38,411 nucleotides of DNA, from positions 1 through 38,411 of the forward strand of contig JACRCV010000059.1 of the NCBI GenBank assembly GCA_016218825.1, written 5' to 3'. Origin of the DNA: Deltaproteobacteria bacterium. Its GTDB lineage: Bacteria > Myxococcota > XYA12-FULL-58-9. Position numbers and translations under genes: made by a program. The stretch's first letter is position 1. Every line of letters starts with the position of its first letter. The notes below the pieces were generated by a model. The model had not been told where the DNA came from. It was given only the letters and a program-made list of their open reading frames with translations, and did no database searches. This document shows, piece after piece, positions 7,577 to 18,000 of this stretch.

Positions 7577-10375
7577 ATGAAGGTCGTTGGGAGCGAACGC
7601 GCCGGCGGGGTGTTGTTCTTCGTGGCCACCCTGGCCTCCTGCGGGCAATCGAGCGTGATCGTCTATCCGGGGGGTGGCTGTGGGGGTGGCGCCGGCGTCG
7701 CCTGCGCCGACAATCAACTGTGCATCGAGGACGCCTGCACCACGCTGTGCAACACCGGCCGGGAGTGCGGTGATCTCGAGGCGTGCTTGAACGGATTGTG
7801 CGTGCCCTACGCGGCGACCTGCGTCGACGACGGCGACTGCACCCCGGGCTGGTACTGCGAGCGCGACACCTGCCACAAACCATATCCGAGCTGCGCGGCG
7901 TCGGCCGCGGTCACCTGCGATCCGCACGCCGAGTGCGTGGTGATGGCCGCCGGCCCGACCTGCGTCTGCCGGCCGGGGTTCGTCGGCGCCGACAACGGCG
8001 CCTGCTTCGACATCGACGAGTGCACGCACGCCGCGCTGGTGTGCAGCGTCGAGTCCAGTTGCACCAACACCCCCGGGGCGTTCGTCTGCGCCTGCATCAC
8101 CGGCTTCGTCGGCGACGGCCTGACCTGCACCGACGTCGACGAGTGCGGCCTCGGGCTCGCGACCTGCCCGCTGGACGCGGTGTGCACCAACACCGCCGGC
8201 AGCTACACCTGCGACTGCGGGCCGGGCTTCGTGGCGCAGGGTGACACCTGCATCAACCTCGACGAGTGCGTCGCCGGCACCGACAACTGCGGCACCGACA
8301 GCGACTGCGTCGACACCGCCGGCTCGTTCTACTGCCGCTGCGCCGCCGGATTCACCGGCGACGGCTTCAGCTGCGCCGACGTCAACGAGTGCAACCTCGG
8401 CACTCACACCTGCGCGGCGGGCGCGACCTGCACCAACACCCCGGGCTCCTTCACCTGCGACTGCGGCGCGGGGTACACCGGCGACGGCGCGACCTGCACC
8501 AACATCGACGAGTGCACCCTCGGCACCGACAACTGCGACACCAATGCCACCTGCTACGACACGCCGGGCTCGTTCTACTGCACCTGCAACGCCGGCTACT
8601 CCGGCACCGGCACCAGCTGCGCGGCGTCCGGCGCTTGCGACCCGGCGAGCTCGACCGACTGCGACGCCAACGCCACCTGCGTCAATCCGGGCAGCGGCTA
8701 CATGTGCGTCTGCAACACCGGCTACTCCGGCGCCGGCACCCCCGGGGCCTGCGCCGACATCGACGAGTGCGCCCGCAACACCGACAACTGCGCCGCCAAC
8801 GCCACCTGCACCAACACCGCCGGCTCGTTCAGCTGCGCCTGCAACAACGGCTACACCGGCGATGGTGTCAGCTGCGCCGACGTCGACGAGTGCACCGCCG
8901 GCACCGACAACTGCGCCGCCAACGCCACCTGCACCAACACCGCCGGCTCGTTCAGCTGCGCCTGCAACGGCGGCTACACCGGCGACGGTGTCACCTGCGC
9001 CGACGTCAACGAGTGCACCGCCGGCACCGACAACTGCGACGCCAACGCCACCTGCACCAACACCCCGGGCTCGTTCACCTGCCAGTGCAAGAACGGCTTC
9101 GCCGGCAACGGCCTGACCTGCACCGACGTCGACGAATGCCTCGCCGGCACCGACAACTGCTCATCCAACGCCACCTGCGCCAACACCGTCGGCTCCTACG
9201 CCTGCACCTGCAACGCCGGCTACACCGGGAGCGGCTTCAGCTGCAGCGACATCAACGAGTGCGTCGCCGGCACTCACACCTGCGTCGCCCCCGACGTCTG
9301 CTACAACACCAGCGGCTCCTTCACCTGTGGGGCTGAGGTCTGGACCCGGCTCGCGGCCGGCAAAGACTTCATGTGCGGCATCCGCGCCCCCGGGAAGCTC
9401 TACTGCTGGGGGGTCAACGTCGACGGCCAGCTCGGCAACAACGATCCCGCGGGCACCACCCAGCTCAACCCGTTCCGGGTCGGCGGCTCCGAGGATTGGA
9501 TGCTGGTCTCGACCGGCACCTCGCACGCCTGCGGCATCCGCTGGCCCGGAAACCTGTGGTGTTGGGGCAAGGGCGGCGGCGGCGTTCTTGGCCTGGGGAA
9601 CGAGACCACGGAGAGGAGCCCGAAACGGGTCGGCACCTCCAGCAGCTGGACCGTGGTCGCCGCGGGCAAGACCCACACCTGCGGGGTGCGCAGCGGCCGG
9701 GCCTACTGCTGGGGCGACTCGGTAAACGGCGAGATCGGAAACGGCGCCACGAGCGGCAAGGTGTTGGCGCCGGATCAGGTGGAGGATGAGGACGACTGGA
9801 AGACCATCGCGGTGGGCAACAAGAACACCTGCGGGCTCCGCGGCTCGGGCTCGCTGTACTGTTGGGGCGACAACGGCCAAGGGCAAATGGGGACCGGCGC
9901 GGTCGACCCGCTGAATCCGCGGACCACGCCGCTGCGCATCGGCACCTCGTCGTCCTGGATCGAGATCGATCTCGGTGAAACCCACGTCTGCGGCATCAGG
10001 AGCACCGACAGCCTCTACTGTTGGGGACGCAACTCGGAGGGACAGGTCGGTAACGGCTCGGTCACGAGCCCGGTCGCCACCCCTACCGCGATCACCGGGG
10101 CCTGGGCCAATGTGACCTCCGGCCACCGCCATTCGTGCGGCATCAAGAATGACAACAGCTCGTGGTGCTGGGGTGATGACTCGGCGGGCGCGGTCGGCGA
10201 CGGCTCGGGGAGTGGCGCCACCGCGCCGGTGCACATCGGCGCCGCGTCCTGGACCCTGGTCGACGGCGGCGAGCAGATCACCGTCGGCGTCACGACCGAT
10301 GGTTCCGGATGGCGGTGGGGGCGGACGCCCGGCGGCGGCCAGGACAGCGCGCCGGTGAGCATTCCGGCGCCCTGA
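7577..10375 (+). CDS. EGF-repeat/RCC1-propeller surface lipoprotein
   Basis: 932 residues. The start is the ATG with GTGAGG five bases upstream; an in-frame GTG at 7508 would add 23 residues before the signal. The signal peptide ends in lipobox LASC with Cys22, so the protein is lipid-anchored. Residues 24-100 are Cys-rich. From about residue 105 to 590 there are about twelve EGF-like modules. Ten of these are calcium-binding type, opening D-(I/V/L)-(D/N)-E-C, with the T-G-S-F-x-C-x-C hydroxylation-type core. From about 590 to the end there are seven RCC1-like repeats marked by H/K-x-C-G-(I/L/V)-R ... (Y/W)CWG; the last has RWG. This suggests a seven-bladed propeller. It is probably an adhesion or recognition protein outside the cell, with EGF folding needing calcium and disulfide formation. 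No enzyme motif is seen. Confidence 0.9.
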   Translation: MKVVGSERAGGVLFFVATLASCGQSSVIVYPGGGCGGGAGVACADNQLCIEDACTTLCNTGRECGDLEACLNGLCVPYAATCVDDGDCTPGWYCERDTCHKPYPSCAASAAVTCDPHAECVVMAAGPTCVCRPGFVGADNGACFDIDECTHAALVCSVESSCTNTPGAFVCACITGFVGDGLTCTDVDECGLGLATCPLDAVCTNTAGSYTCDCGPGFVAQGDTCINLDECVAGTDNCGTDSDCVDTAGSFYCRCAAGFTGDGFSCADVNECNLGTHTCAAGATCTNTPGSFTCDCGAGYTGDGATCTNIDECTLGTDNCDTNATCYDTPGSFYCTCNAGYSGTGTSCAASGACDPASSTDCDANATCVNPGSGYMCVCNTGYSGAGTPGACADIDECARNTDNCAANATCTNTAGSFSCACNNGYTGDGVSCADVDECTAGTDNCAANATCTNTAGSFSCACNGGYTGDGVTCADVNECTAGTDNCDANATCTNTPGSFTCQCKNGFAGNGLTCTDVDECLAGTDNCSSNATCANTVGSYACTCNAGYTGSGFSCSDINECVAGTHTCVAPDVCYNTSGSFTCGAEVWTRLAAGKDFMCGIRAPGKLYCWGVNVDGQLGNNDPAGTTQLNPFRVGGSEDWMLVSTGTSHACGIRWPGNLWCWGKGGGGVLGLGNETTERSPKRVGTSSSWTVVAAGKTHTCGVRSGRAYCWGDSVNGEIGNGATSGKVLAPDQVEDEDDWKTIAVGNKNTCGLRGSGSLYCWGDNGQGQMGTGAVDPLNPRTTPLRIGTSSSWIEIDLGETHVCGIRSTDSLYCWGRNSEGQVGNGSVTSPVATPTAITGAWANVTSGHRHSCGIKNDNSSWCWGDDSAGAVGDGSGSGATAPVHIGAASWTLVDGGEQITVGVTTDGSGWRWGRTPGGGQDSAPVSIPAP
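8009..9370 (+). repeat. In-gene tandem array of 123-bp EGF-coding units
   Basis: The codons for the D-x-D/N-E-C motif recur at 8009, 8132, 8255, 8378, 8501, 8756, 8879, 9002, 9125 and 9248. Spacing is exactly 123 bp (41 codons), broken only by one 255-bp interval (8501-8756) that contains an ordinary unit plus a 132-bp variant without the calcium motif. Units at 8756-9125 are nearly identical at DNA level, which points to recent duplication or gene-conversion-like homogenisation. Unit number could vary between strains. Confidence 0.9.
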
Positions 10376-10378
10376 CCG

Positions 10379-10407
10379 TTGCCTCGCGGGCGCCCGACCG
10401 GCAAATT
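10379..10407 (+). promoter_or_regulatory. Candidate promoter of the lolA-like gene
   Basis: TTGCCT (10379-10384) and CAAATT (10402-10407) are 17 bases apart, and the GTG start (10414) lies exactly seven bases after the -10. The -10 is weak. The geometry matches other promoters in the window and would give a leaderless message. Confidence 0.35.
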
Positions 10408-10413
10408 GAGCGC

Positions 10414-11061
10414 GTGCCTGAGCCGCTGCGCAGATCGGTGTCGTTGCTCGTCGCGCTCCTGAGCGTCGCCGCGGCACCCGCGATCGAAGAGGTGGCGCCG
10501 CCCGCCGTCCCCGCGCCGCTGGCGCTCATCGCCCGCAAGATGCAGGAGATCAAGTCGCTCACCGCGCACCTGCGCCAGACCAAGGAGATCAAAATCCTCG
10601 CCGAGGTGGCGCAGAGCGAGGGGACGCTGACCTTCGTGCGACCGCGGCGGTTGGCGATCGACCTCGAGGGCCCGGGCGGGACGACGATGGTGATCGACGG
10701 CGACCAGATGACGCTGGTGTTCAAGGCCGTGCGCCGCACTGAGCGGAAGAGCCTGGCGAAAGATCCCCGCGCCCGCGCGGTGGCCGAGCACCTGTTCTTG
10801 CTCCTCGAGGCCGAGCCGCAGGCGTTGCAGCAGACCTACGATCTCAAGGTGGTGAGCGACAAGCCGCTCGCGGTACGGCTCGTGCCGCGCGCCGCGGTGC
10901 TCGCGAAGATCCTGCGGCAGGTGCAGGCGCGCTTCGATCCGCGGGGCTTCGTGGATCTGTTGGTCGTCGAAGAGACGAACGGCGACGTGACGCGCTGGCA
11001 GTTCGAGGACACCCACATCAATCCGCCGGTCCCCGAGACCGCCTTCGCGGTCCCGCCGTAA
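10414..11061 (+). CDS. lolA: LolA-like outer-membrane lipoprotein carrier
   Basis: 215 residues from a GTG start. The earlier in-frame ATG (10309) would overlap the upstream gene by 67 bp and bury the signal peptide, so it was rejected. The N-terminus (PEPLRRSVSLLVALLSVAAAPA) is a Sec signal, placing the mature protein in the periplasm. The body has the LolA layout: a helix with M-Q-x-I-K-S-L-T-A-H-L-R-Q-T, strands SEGTLTFVRPRRLAIDL and TTMVIDGDQMTLVF, and a C-terminal FEDTHINPPVPETAFAV similar to the usual closing N-P-P-(V/I)-P-x-x-x-F. LolA family members ferry lipoproteins from the LolCDE complex to the outer membrane. The neighbouring large lipoproteins and TamB/Omp85 genes fit an envelope role. 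Some LolA-fold proteins serve other lipids, so the exact cargo is uncertain. Confidence 0.8.
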   Translation: MPEPLRRSVSLLVALLSVAAAPAIEEVAPPAVPAPLALIARKMQEIKSLTAHLRQTKEIKILAEVAQSEGTLTFVRPRRLAIDLEGPGGTTMVIDGDQMTLVFKAVRRTERKSLAKDPRARAVAEHLFLLLEAEPQALQQTYDLKVVSDKPLAVRLVPRAAVLAKILRQVQARFDPRGFVDLLVVEETNGDVTRWQFEDTHINPPVPETAFAVPP

Positions 11062-11081
11062 CACTTTGAAATGCCACAACT

Positions 11082-11110
11082 TTGCCAGGTTGGGTTTGTT
11101 CCGGTACGAT
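11082..11110 (+). promoter_or_regulatory. Sigma-70-type promoter of the tamB/Omp85 unit
   Basis: TTGCCA (11082-11087) and TACGAT (11105-11110) are 17 bases apart. The predicted start at about 11117 is only four bases before the GTG at 11121, so the message is almost leaderless. Confidence 0.6.
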
Positions 11111-11120
11111 CGTCCTCGTC

Positions 11121-14100
11121 GTGTGGAGACGCTCGTTCGTCATCCTGGCCATCGTCTGCGGCGCCATTCTCGGCGTCGGGGTAGCGCTCAAGAGCCCGCG
11201 GGTGGCGGCGAACATCATCGCCGCGCTCGAGAAGCTGGCGCGGGATCGCTACCACACCGCGCTCGAGATCGATCACCTGGAGCTGGAGCTGTTGCCCCCC
11301 GGGCTGACGGTTGACGGGGTACGCGTCGGCCGGCTGGAGAGCCCCGAGCCGTGGCTGGCGCTGCACCACGGCCGTTTGCTGATCCGCCCCTGGCCGTCGC
11401 CTTCGGGCGCCGTGGTCCTGCACCGCCTCGAGCTCGACGGCCTGCGGCTGGCGCTCGATCTCGATGCACCGCCCCCGGTCGACGCTGCGCCGCCCGACGA
11501 CGCCCACGACCGCGGCCGCATCAAGGTCGACGTCAACGAGCTGTTGCTCTTCAACACCAGCGCCAGCTTCGCGGTCGCCGGCGGCACCGTGCGCCTGCGC
11601 GGCCTCGACGTCGAGGTGCGCCCGAGCCGCAGAGGTCGGGACATCGCGGTCGAGCTCGACGAGGGGGTCCTGCTCAAGGACGGCGTCCAGATAGGCTTCG
11701 AGGCCAAGGCCAAGGGCGAGATGGTCGGGAGCTTCGACCGCATCGAGCGCCTGTTGTTGTCGCGCGGCGTCGTCAACCTCGAGAGGGTCGCGCTCGGCGC
11801 GCACGGCGAAGTCACCCTCGGCAACAAGCCGGCGCTCGCCTTCGACCTCGACACCCGCGGCCCGGCGAGCCGGCTCAACGACTTCTTTGACGAGCTGCCG
11901 CCGCTCGGCGGCATGACGAGCGTCACCATGAAGATCCGGGGCACGCCGAAGGCCCCGAGGCTCGAGGTCGCGCTGACGGTGGACGACGCTCGAGTCGGCG
12001 ACGCGAACCTGGGCCAAGTGGAGATGCACGCGATCTACCAAGCGCCCCGGATCCAACTGCAGTCGTTCCGCCTGCAGAACCGTGGCGCGGGCACCGCGAC
12101 CGGCAGCGGCCAGCTGGACCTCGGCCCGAGCCTGCCGCTGACGATGGACGTGCGGCTCCACGACGCCTCGCTGCCGCACATCCTCGAGCTCGCCGGTTTG
12201 AAGGACGCCTGGGTGCAGCTCGGCTACGGCGGTGACGTTCAGGTCTCCGGCACGCTCCAGCCGCTGCGCCTGACCCTGGGCATCGACGGCAGCATCGAGC
12301 GCTTCGTGGTCCAGGGCGGCAGCTACAAAGACACCGGCGCCACCGAGTACCTCGCGCTCGGCCCGACCGAGATCCGCGGCCCGGCGACGTTGAGCACCAC
12401 GGGCGTCCAGGTGAACGGCGCGCAGCTGAAGCTCTCCGGCTCCAGCCTGACGGTGGACGGCAGCCTGTGGTTCGATCCGGCCCGGGGCATGGATCTGCGC
12501 GCCATCAGTGACCGCCTCGACCTCGCGGCGCTCGGCCCGATCGCCGCGGTGCCCGTCGCCGGCGCCGGCGCGGTGGCGACGACCATCGAAGGTCCGTACG
12601 CCGATCCGACGATCTCCGGCACCGTCGACCTCGACGACCTCACGGTGTACGACATCGAGCTCGGCGCCACCAAGGGGACGTTGATCTACTCGAGCCTGGT
12701 GCTCGCCATCGACCGCGCCTCGGTCCGCCGCAACGACGCCGCGATCGAGCTCGCCCTGAGCTTCGGCTTCACCGGTGCGGTGCCGACGGTCTCGGGCACG
12801 ACCACCTTCCCCAACCTCGCGCTCACTGACGTCCTCGCCAACGTCGGCATCGAAAGCGCGACCGCGGCGCGCTTCGACGCCAGGGGCAGCGGCGAGGCCC
12901 GGGTCGACGGGCCGCTGGCGTTTCCGGCCGGCACCGCGACCTTCGCCGCCGACGGCCTGAAAGTGGACGGCGCCCGGATCGGCCGGCTCCGGATCGCGAC
13001 CACCTTCGGCGACCGGCAGACGCCGCTGGCGCTCGATCTGCACCTGTCGCCGGACACCGGGTCGTTGCGCACCGAGGTCCGGTGGCAGGAAGACGGCCAG
13101 CTACAGATCAACACCGAAGCCGAAGAGCTGTCGTTGAGCATGGTGCGGCCGTTCTTGGGCGACGTCCCGGTGTCCGGCAGGCTCACCGGCCGGGCGCGGC
13201 TGCACGGCCCGCCGCGCGGCCTGTCGGGAAAGGCGCAAGCCGCGGTGGAGAGGCTGACCGCCTACGGGGTCCGGCTCGAGACCACGACTCTCGACGCGGC
13301 GCTGGCCGGCGGCGAGGTGGAGATCGCCGGCACCGTCCTCACCGGCGCCGCCGCGGTCAAGGCCACCCTCAACCTGCAGGCGGGGCTGGCGTACACCCTG
13401 AACGCCACCTTCACCGGGCTGGAAGCGAGTCGCCTGTGGCCGTTGCCGCGCGATCTGCACTTGCTGTTTTCCGGCAGCTTCTTCTCCCAGGGCGCGCTCG
13501 CCGAGCCCCAGGGCATCATGGCCGACGCCGAGCTCGACACCATGAGCCTGTCTTGGGGCGGCTTGACGCTGCGCGCCGCGCGCCCCGTGGTGCTGCAGTA
13601 CGCCGCCCAGAGCGCCCGGGTGGTGAACATGGTACTGCAGAACGCCGGCACCGAGCTCAACGTCGACGGCTCGTTGAGCACCGCCGGCGTCCTCGCGATA
13701 CGTGCCCAGGCGACCGGCGATCTCAAGGCGTTGAACGCGGTGACGACCAAGGTGGAGTGGATCCGCGGGCGCTTCGACCTCGCGACCGCGATTCACGGCA
13801 TGCTCGGCGCGCCCCGCCTCTTGGGCAGCGTGACGCTCAGCGACGGCGCCCTGCGCCTGTCGACCGCCGGCCAGGTCCTGGATCAAGTCAACGTCCGTGC
13901 CCAGCTCTCGGGTCGAAGCCTCGACGTCGTCAGCGGCGCGGCGACCCTCGGGGCCGGCGAGGTCGGGCTCTCGGGACAAGTCCTGTTCCCGGGCGACCAG
14001 CCGCTGGAGCTGAACCTGCGCACCGAGGTCAAGAACGTGACCCTGAGACCGTCGCCCGACCTCAGCGCGACCTTGAGCGGCGTCCTGTACCTGTCGGGCC

Positions 14101-15029
14101 CGAAGGACGATCTGCTGTTGCGCGGCCGGCTCCGTGTCCCGGCGCTGCGCTACACCGCCAACCTCGACCTGGAGCGCCTGATCCCGCGTCGCAACGCACC
14201 GCCGTTGCGCGTCCCGGCGTTCGAGGCCGAACACGCCATCCGCGTCGCGGTGGCGCTGCAGGCCGCCAACAACCTCGTCCTCACCAACAACATCATCGAG
14301 GCCGAGCTCGGCGCCGACCTGACGCTGACCGGGACCACCGAGCGCCTCGGACTCATCGGCAGCCTGACGCCGTTGTGGGCCAAGGCCCGCTATCGCGACA
14401 ACGTCTTCAAGCTGGAGCGCGGCACCATCGACTTCAGCGAAGAGCACCGCATCTACACCCAGTTCGATCTGCGCGCGACCACCGAAGCCTGCGGCATGCA
14501 GATCTCGGTCGACGTCCACGGCAACTCCGACCAGTACAACGTCGTCCCCGGCGGCCAGGACAAGTCCGGCGCGGTGGCCCCCCAAGACGTGCTCGCTTGC
14601 CTGCAGTTCGGCATGCGGTTGCGCGACTTCGAAGCCCAGGGCCGCCCCGCCGACGACCCACAGGCGAGCGGCGGTGGCGCGTTGAGCGATCCGATGGTCG
14701 CCTCCGGCCTCGACGTCCTGTGGACGGTGTCGGGCGTCGACGCCACGGTGAAGCGCTTGCTGCCGATCAAGCTCGACGAGGTGCGGCTCGAGAGCGGCTG
14801 GTCGTCGTTCTTCCGCCGCACCACGACCCGGGTGTTGGTCGGCAAGGACCTGGGCGCGAAGCTGCAGCTCAAGTACTCGCGCGCCCTCGACGAGGTCGAC
14901 GACCAGACGGTGTCGGTGCAATATCGCCTGTCGAACGTCGCGGCGCTGCGCGGCTCGTGGCTGAGCGCCAGCGACGTCTACGGCGGCGACTTCGGGCTCG
15001 ACCTGCGCCTGCGGTGGGAGTTCCGCTGA
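11121..15029 (+). CDS. tamB: TamB/AsmA-family translocation and assembly protein
   Basis: 1302 residues from a GTG start, chosen because it begins a clean membrane anchor (WRRSFVILAIVCGAILGVGVAL) and follows the promoter; the frame is open 39 bases further upstream. After the single N-terminal membrane helix the protein is one long run of beta-strand repeats (L-x-(I/V)-D-G-x-(L/V) patterns), typical of AsmA-like bridge proteins that form a lipid-binding groove across the periplasm. The last 350 residues match the TamB (DUF490) domain: R-G-R-L-R-V-P, NIIEAELGADLTLTGTTERL, GTIDFSEEHRIYTQFDLRAT, and a closing aromatic LDLRLRWEFR. The next gene, an Omp85 protein, starts one base after its stop, the usual TamB-TamA pairing. 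TamB-type proteins help insert outer-membrane proteins and move phospholipids. Confidence 0.9.
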   Translation: MWRRSFVILAIVCGAILGVGVALKSPRVAANIIAALEKLARDRYHTALEIDHLELELLPPGLTVDGVRVGRLESPEPWLALHHGRLLIRPWPSPSGAVVLHRLELDGLRLALDLDAPPPVDAAPPDDAHDRGRIKVDVNELLLFNTSASFAVAGGTVRLRGLDVEVRPSRRGRDIAVELDEGVLLKDGVQIGFEAKAKGEMVGSFDRIERLLLSRGVVNLERVALGAHGEVTLGNKPALAFDLDTRGPASRLNDFFDELPPLGGMTSVTMKIRGTPKAPRLEVALTVDDARVGDANLGQVEMHAIYQAPRIQLQSFRLQNRGAGTATGSGQLDLGPSLPLTMDVRLHDASLPHILELAGLKDAWVQLGYGGDVQVSGTLQPLRLTLGIDGSIERFVVQGGSYKDTGATEYLALGPTEIRGPATLSTTGVQVNGAQLKLSGSSLTVDGSLWFDPARGMDLRAISDRLDLAALGPIAAVPVAGAGAVATTIEGPYADPTISGTVDLDDLTVYDIELGATKGTLIYSSLVLAIDRASVRRNDAAIELALSFGFTGAVPTVSGTTTFPNLALTDVLANVGIESATAARFDARGSGEARVDGPLAFPAGTATFAADGLKVDGARIGRLRIATTFGDRQTPLALDLHLSPDTGSLRTEVRWQEDGQLQINTEAEELSLSMVRPFLGDVPVSGRLTGRARLHGPPRGLSGKAQAAVERLTAYGVRLETTTLDAALAGGEVEIAGTVLTGAAAVKATLNLQAGLAYTLNATFTGLEASRLWPLPRDLHLLFSGSFFSQGALAEPQGIMADAELDTMSLSWGGLTLRAARPVVLQYAAQSARVVNMVLQNAGTELNVDGSLSTAGVLAIRAQATGDLKALNAVTTKVEWIRGRFDLATAIHGMLGAPRLLGSVTLSDGALRLSTAGQVLDQVNVRAQLSGRSLDVVSGAATLGAGEVGLSGQVLFPGDQPLELNLRTEVKNVTLRPSPDLSATLSGVLYLSGPKDDLLLRGRLRVPALRYTANLDLERLIPRRNAPPLRVPAFEAEHAIRVAVALQAANNLVLTNNIIEAELGADLTLTGTTERLGLIGSLTPLWAKARYRDNVFKLERGTIDFSEEHRIYTQFDLRATTEACGMQISVDVHGNSDQYNVVPGGQDKSGAVAPQDVLACLQFGMRLRDFEAQGRPADDPQASGGGALSDPMVASGLDVLWTVSGVDATVKRLLPIKLDEVRLESGWSSFFRRTTTRVLVGKDLGAKLQLKYSRALDEVDDQTVSVQYRLSNVAALRGSWLSASDVYGGDFGLDLRLRWEFR

Positions 15030-15030
15030 G

Positions 15031-18000
15031 ATGATCGGCCTGGTCTCGACCTTGATCCTCAGCGCGACCTTGCCCGAGGTGACCGGCGACGCGCTCTCGC
15101 CGTACCGCGGCCAGCCGGTGCTCGCGGTCGACGTCTGGGCGCCACCGGAAGAGGACGCCGAGAGCCTCCGGGAGCTCATCGACATCCAGCCGGGCTTCCT
15201 GTTGGCGTCGGACGACATCCGCGCCGCGATCAAGCGCCTCTATGCGCTCGGCCGGTTCTCCGACGTCGGCGTGACCGCCGAGCGCTTGTCGGGCACGGTC
15301 AGCCTGCACTTCTACCTGCGCTTGATTCGCCGCCTCGAGAGCCTGGAGCTGGTCGGGGTCGAGAGCTCCGACCACGCCGCGCTGCGGGCGGCGCTGCGCA
15401 TCGAGGTCGGCGACGAGGTCGACAGCCGTACGCCGACGACGCTGCAGACGCGCGCCACCGAATACCTGCGGCGCGCCGGCTTCGCCAACGCGACGGCGAA
15501 GGTCGAGCTGCGAGCGGCCGGCAGCGCCACGGCGATGGCGGCGACCGTCCATGTGAACGAGGGGCGGCCGACCCGGGTCCGGCGGGTCCGGTTCTTCGGG
15601 CGACCGCGTCTCGAGCGCGCGGTGCTCGCACGATTGGTGGGCACACGCCCCGGCGGTGTCCTCGACCAGAATCAGCTCGAGGCCGACGTTCGCGAGCTGT
15701 TGGCGCAATATCGCCGCCGCGGCTTCTTCGACGCTCGCGTCAAGCCCGCCGCGGTCAGCATCGACCGGCGCGGCGCCGACGTCAGCTTCGTGATCGACGC
15801 CGGCTTCCGAGTGAGCGTCACGATCTCCGGCAACCGGATCTTGTCCCGTGACAGCCTCCTCGCCTTGTGGCCGGACCTCGCCGACACCTTGCGACCCGCC
15901 GATCTGCAGCTGTTCGCTGATCGGATCACCGACAGCTACCGGCGCCTGGGATACTTTGCCGCCAAGGTCGCGGCACGGCAGACGCCGATCCCGGCCACCC
16001 TGAGCATCGACTGCCAGGTCCGCGTCGACGAGGGGCCGCTGTATCGGGTGACCGACCTGAGCTTCCGCGGCGCCCGCGCCTTCAAACCGGAGCTGCTCCG
16101 GGCCCAGGTCCAGGCGCACCTCGCGGCGGTGCTGAAGGACGACTCCCTCATCGAGCCGTTGTCGACCACCGACACCTGCCTGCAGTCGCGCATCCACCTC
16201 GGCGCCGGCGGTGTCTGTCCGCTGACCACGGTGCCGCCCGAGTGGCGCTACGTCCCCGAGGTGTACGAGCAGGCCCTGGAGGAGATCGCGGCCGCCTACC
16301 GCAACCTCGGCTTTCTGGCGGTGGTCGTCGGGCCGCTGCAGGCGACGATCGAAGGCCAGGAGGTCCGGGTGCTGGTGCCGATCTTCGAGGGGCCGCAGAC
16401 CTTCGTCGCGGCGCTGTCGTTCGGCGGCAACGAGGCCCTCGACGCCGCGCGCTTGCTCGACGACGTCGAGCGGGGCTCGGCGTCGGTCGAGGGTGCGATC
16501 CCGATCCGTCCCGGCGCACCGCTCGCCGCGGCCGGCGTCGAGGACGGGCGGATCGCGATCTTGCGGCACTATCGCGACCAGGGATACCTGTACGCCCAGG
16601 TGACGGCCGACACCGTGATCGCTGCCGACGCCAATCAGGCGGCGGTCGCCTACCACGTCGACGAAGGTCCGCAGGTGCGCATCCAGCGCGTCATCATCCG
16701 CGGCAACCACTTCACCCGCGACGGCATCATCCGCAGCCGCATCACGTTGGCGCCCGACGAGGTCTATCGCCTCGATCAAGCGCTGCGCGACCAGCGGTCG
16801 ATCGCGGCGCTCGGGGTGTTCGCGAACGTCCGCGTCAAGCTGATCGACGAAGAGCGCCCGAGCGAGCGCAAGGACGTCGTCGCCGAGGTGACCGAGAAGA
16901 ATCGCCAGCCGGTGGAGCTCGGCGGCGGGCTGAGCTCCGCCTACGGCGCGCGCATCGACGCGTCTTACTCGCACATCAACCTGTTCGGAACCGCGGCGGC
17001 GTTCACCGGCTCGGTGCGCGCCAATCACAAGCTGTTCTTCGATCTCTACGGCCGCTTCGCAGAAACGATGCGCGAACGCTACCGCGAGTTTACGCCGCTC
17101 GAGCGCGTCGAGCGCGAGGTGCGAACCGGCGTGCGCTCGCCGCCGCTCGTCAGCCTACCCCTCGACCCGGCGCTGCGCCTCGATCTGGTCCACGAGCGCG
17201 AGAACGCGATCCCGTATTCGTTGAGCTCGTACACCGCGATCTTGGGCTTCGACTTCGTCGGCGCCTACGGCTTCGCGCTGAGCGTCGAGCCGCAGATCTC
17301 CCTCTCCGACCTGCAGTGCGTGGTCGCCGCGGACGTCGGCGGCGGCTGCAGCGCCGAGGCCCGGACCCGCCGAATCGACGTCGGCGGACGGCAGGCCTTC
17401 AAGATCGGTCCGAGCCTCAGCCTCGATCGCCGCGACAACCCCTTCAATCCGCATCGCGGCTTCTTCGCGGCGGCCAAGGCGATCCAGGTCGTCGGCCAGC
17501 AACAGACCGGGGCCGCGGCGCCGTTCGCCTTCGCCCGGCTCGAGGGCTCGTTGAGCGCCTACGTCCCGGTCGGTCGCGCTACCCTGGCGCTGTCGGCGCG
17601 CGCCGGCAGGAACGTGGTCAGCAAGGGACGGGTGCCGTTGGACGAGCGCTTCTTCTTGGGAGGGCGCAGCACGCTGCGCGGCTTCGTCGAGGGCGGGGCG
17701 CTCATCGCCGAGGACGCCTGCGTGGTCGGCAGCGGCGCGGCGGTCCCCGCGGGCTGCCACGAGGCCATCACCCGCCCCACCGCCGGCCCGCCGCTCACCA
17801 CCGGGGGGGACGTGATGCTGCTCTTCAAGACCGAGCTCCGGCTGCCGGTCACCGAGACCCTGTCGTTCGGCCTGTTCGTCGACGCCGGCAACCTGTGGGT
17901 GGCGACGCCGAGTCGCGCCAACCTCCGCGCCCGAGTCGGCACCGGCGCCGGGCTCCGCTACGCCACGCCGGTGGGACCGCTGGCGTTGGACATCGGGGTC

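Noticed and set aside
13101-15233. A 710-codon minus-strand frame opposite tamB
   Set aside because: It is a codon-bias shadow of tamB and the Omp85 start.
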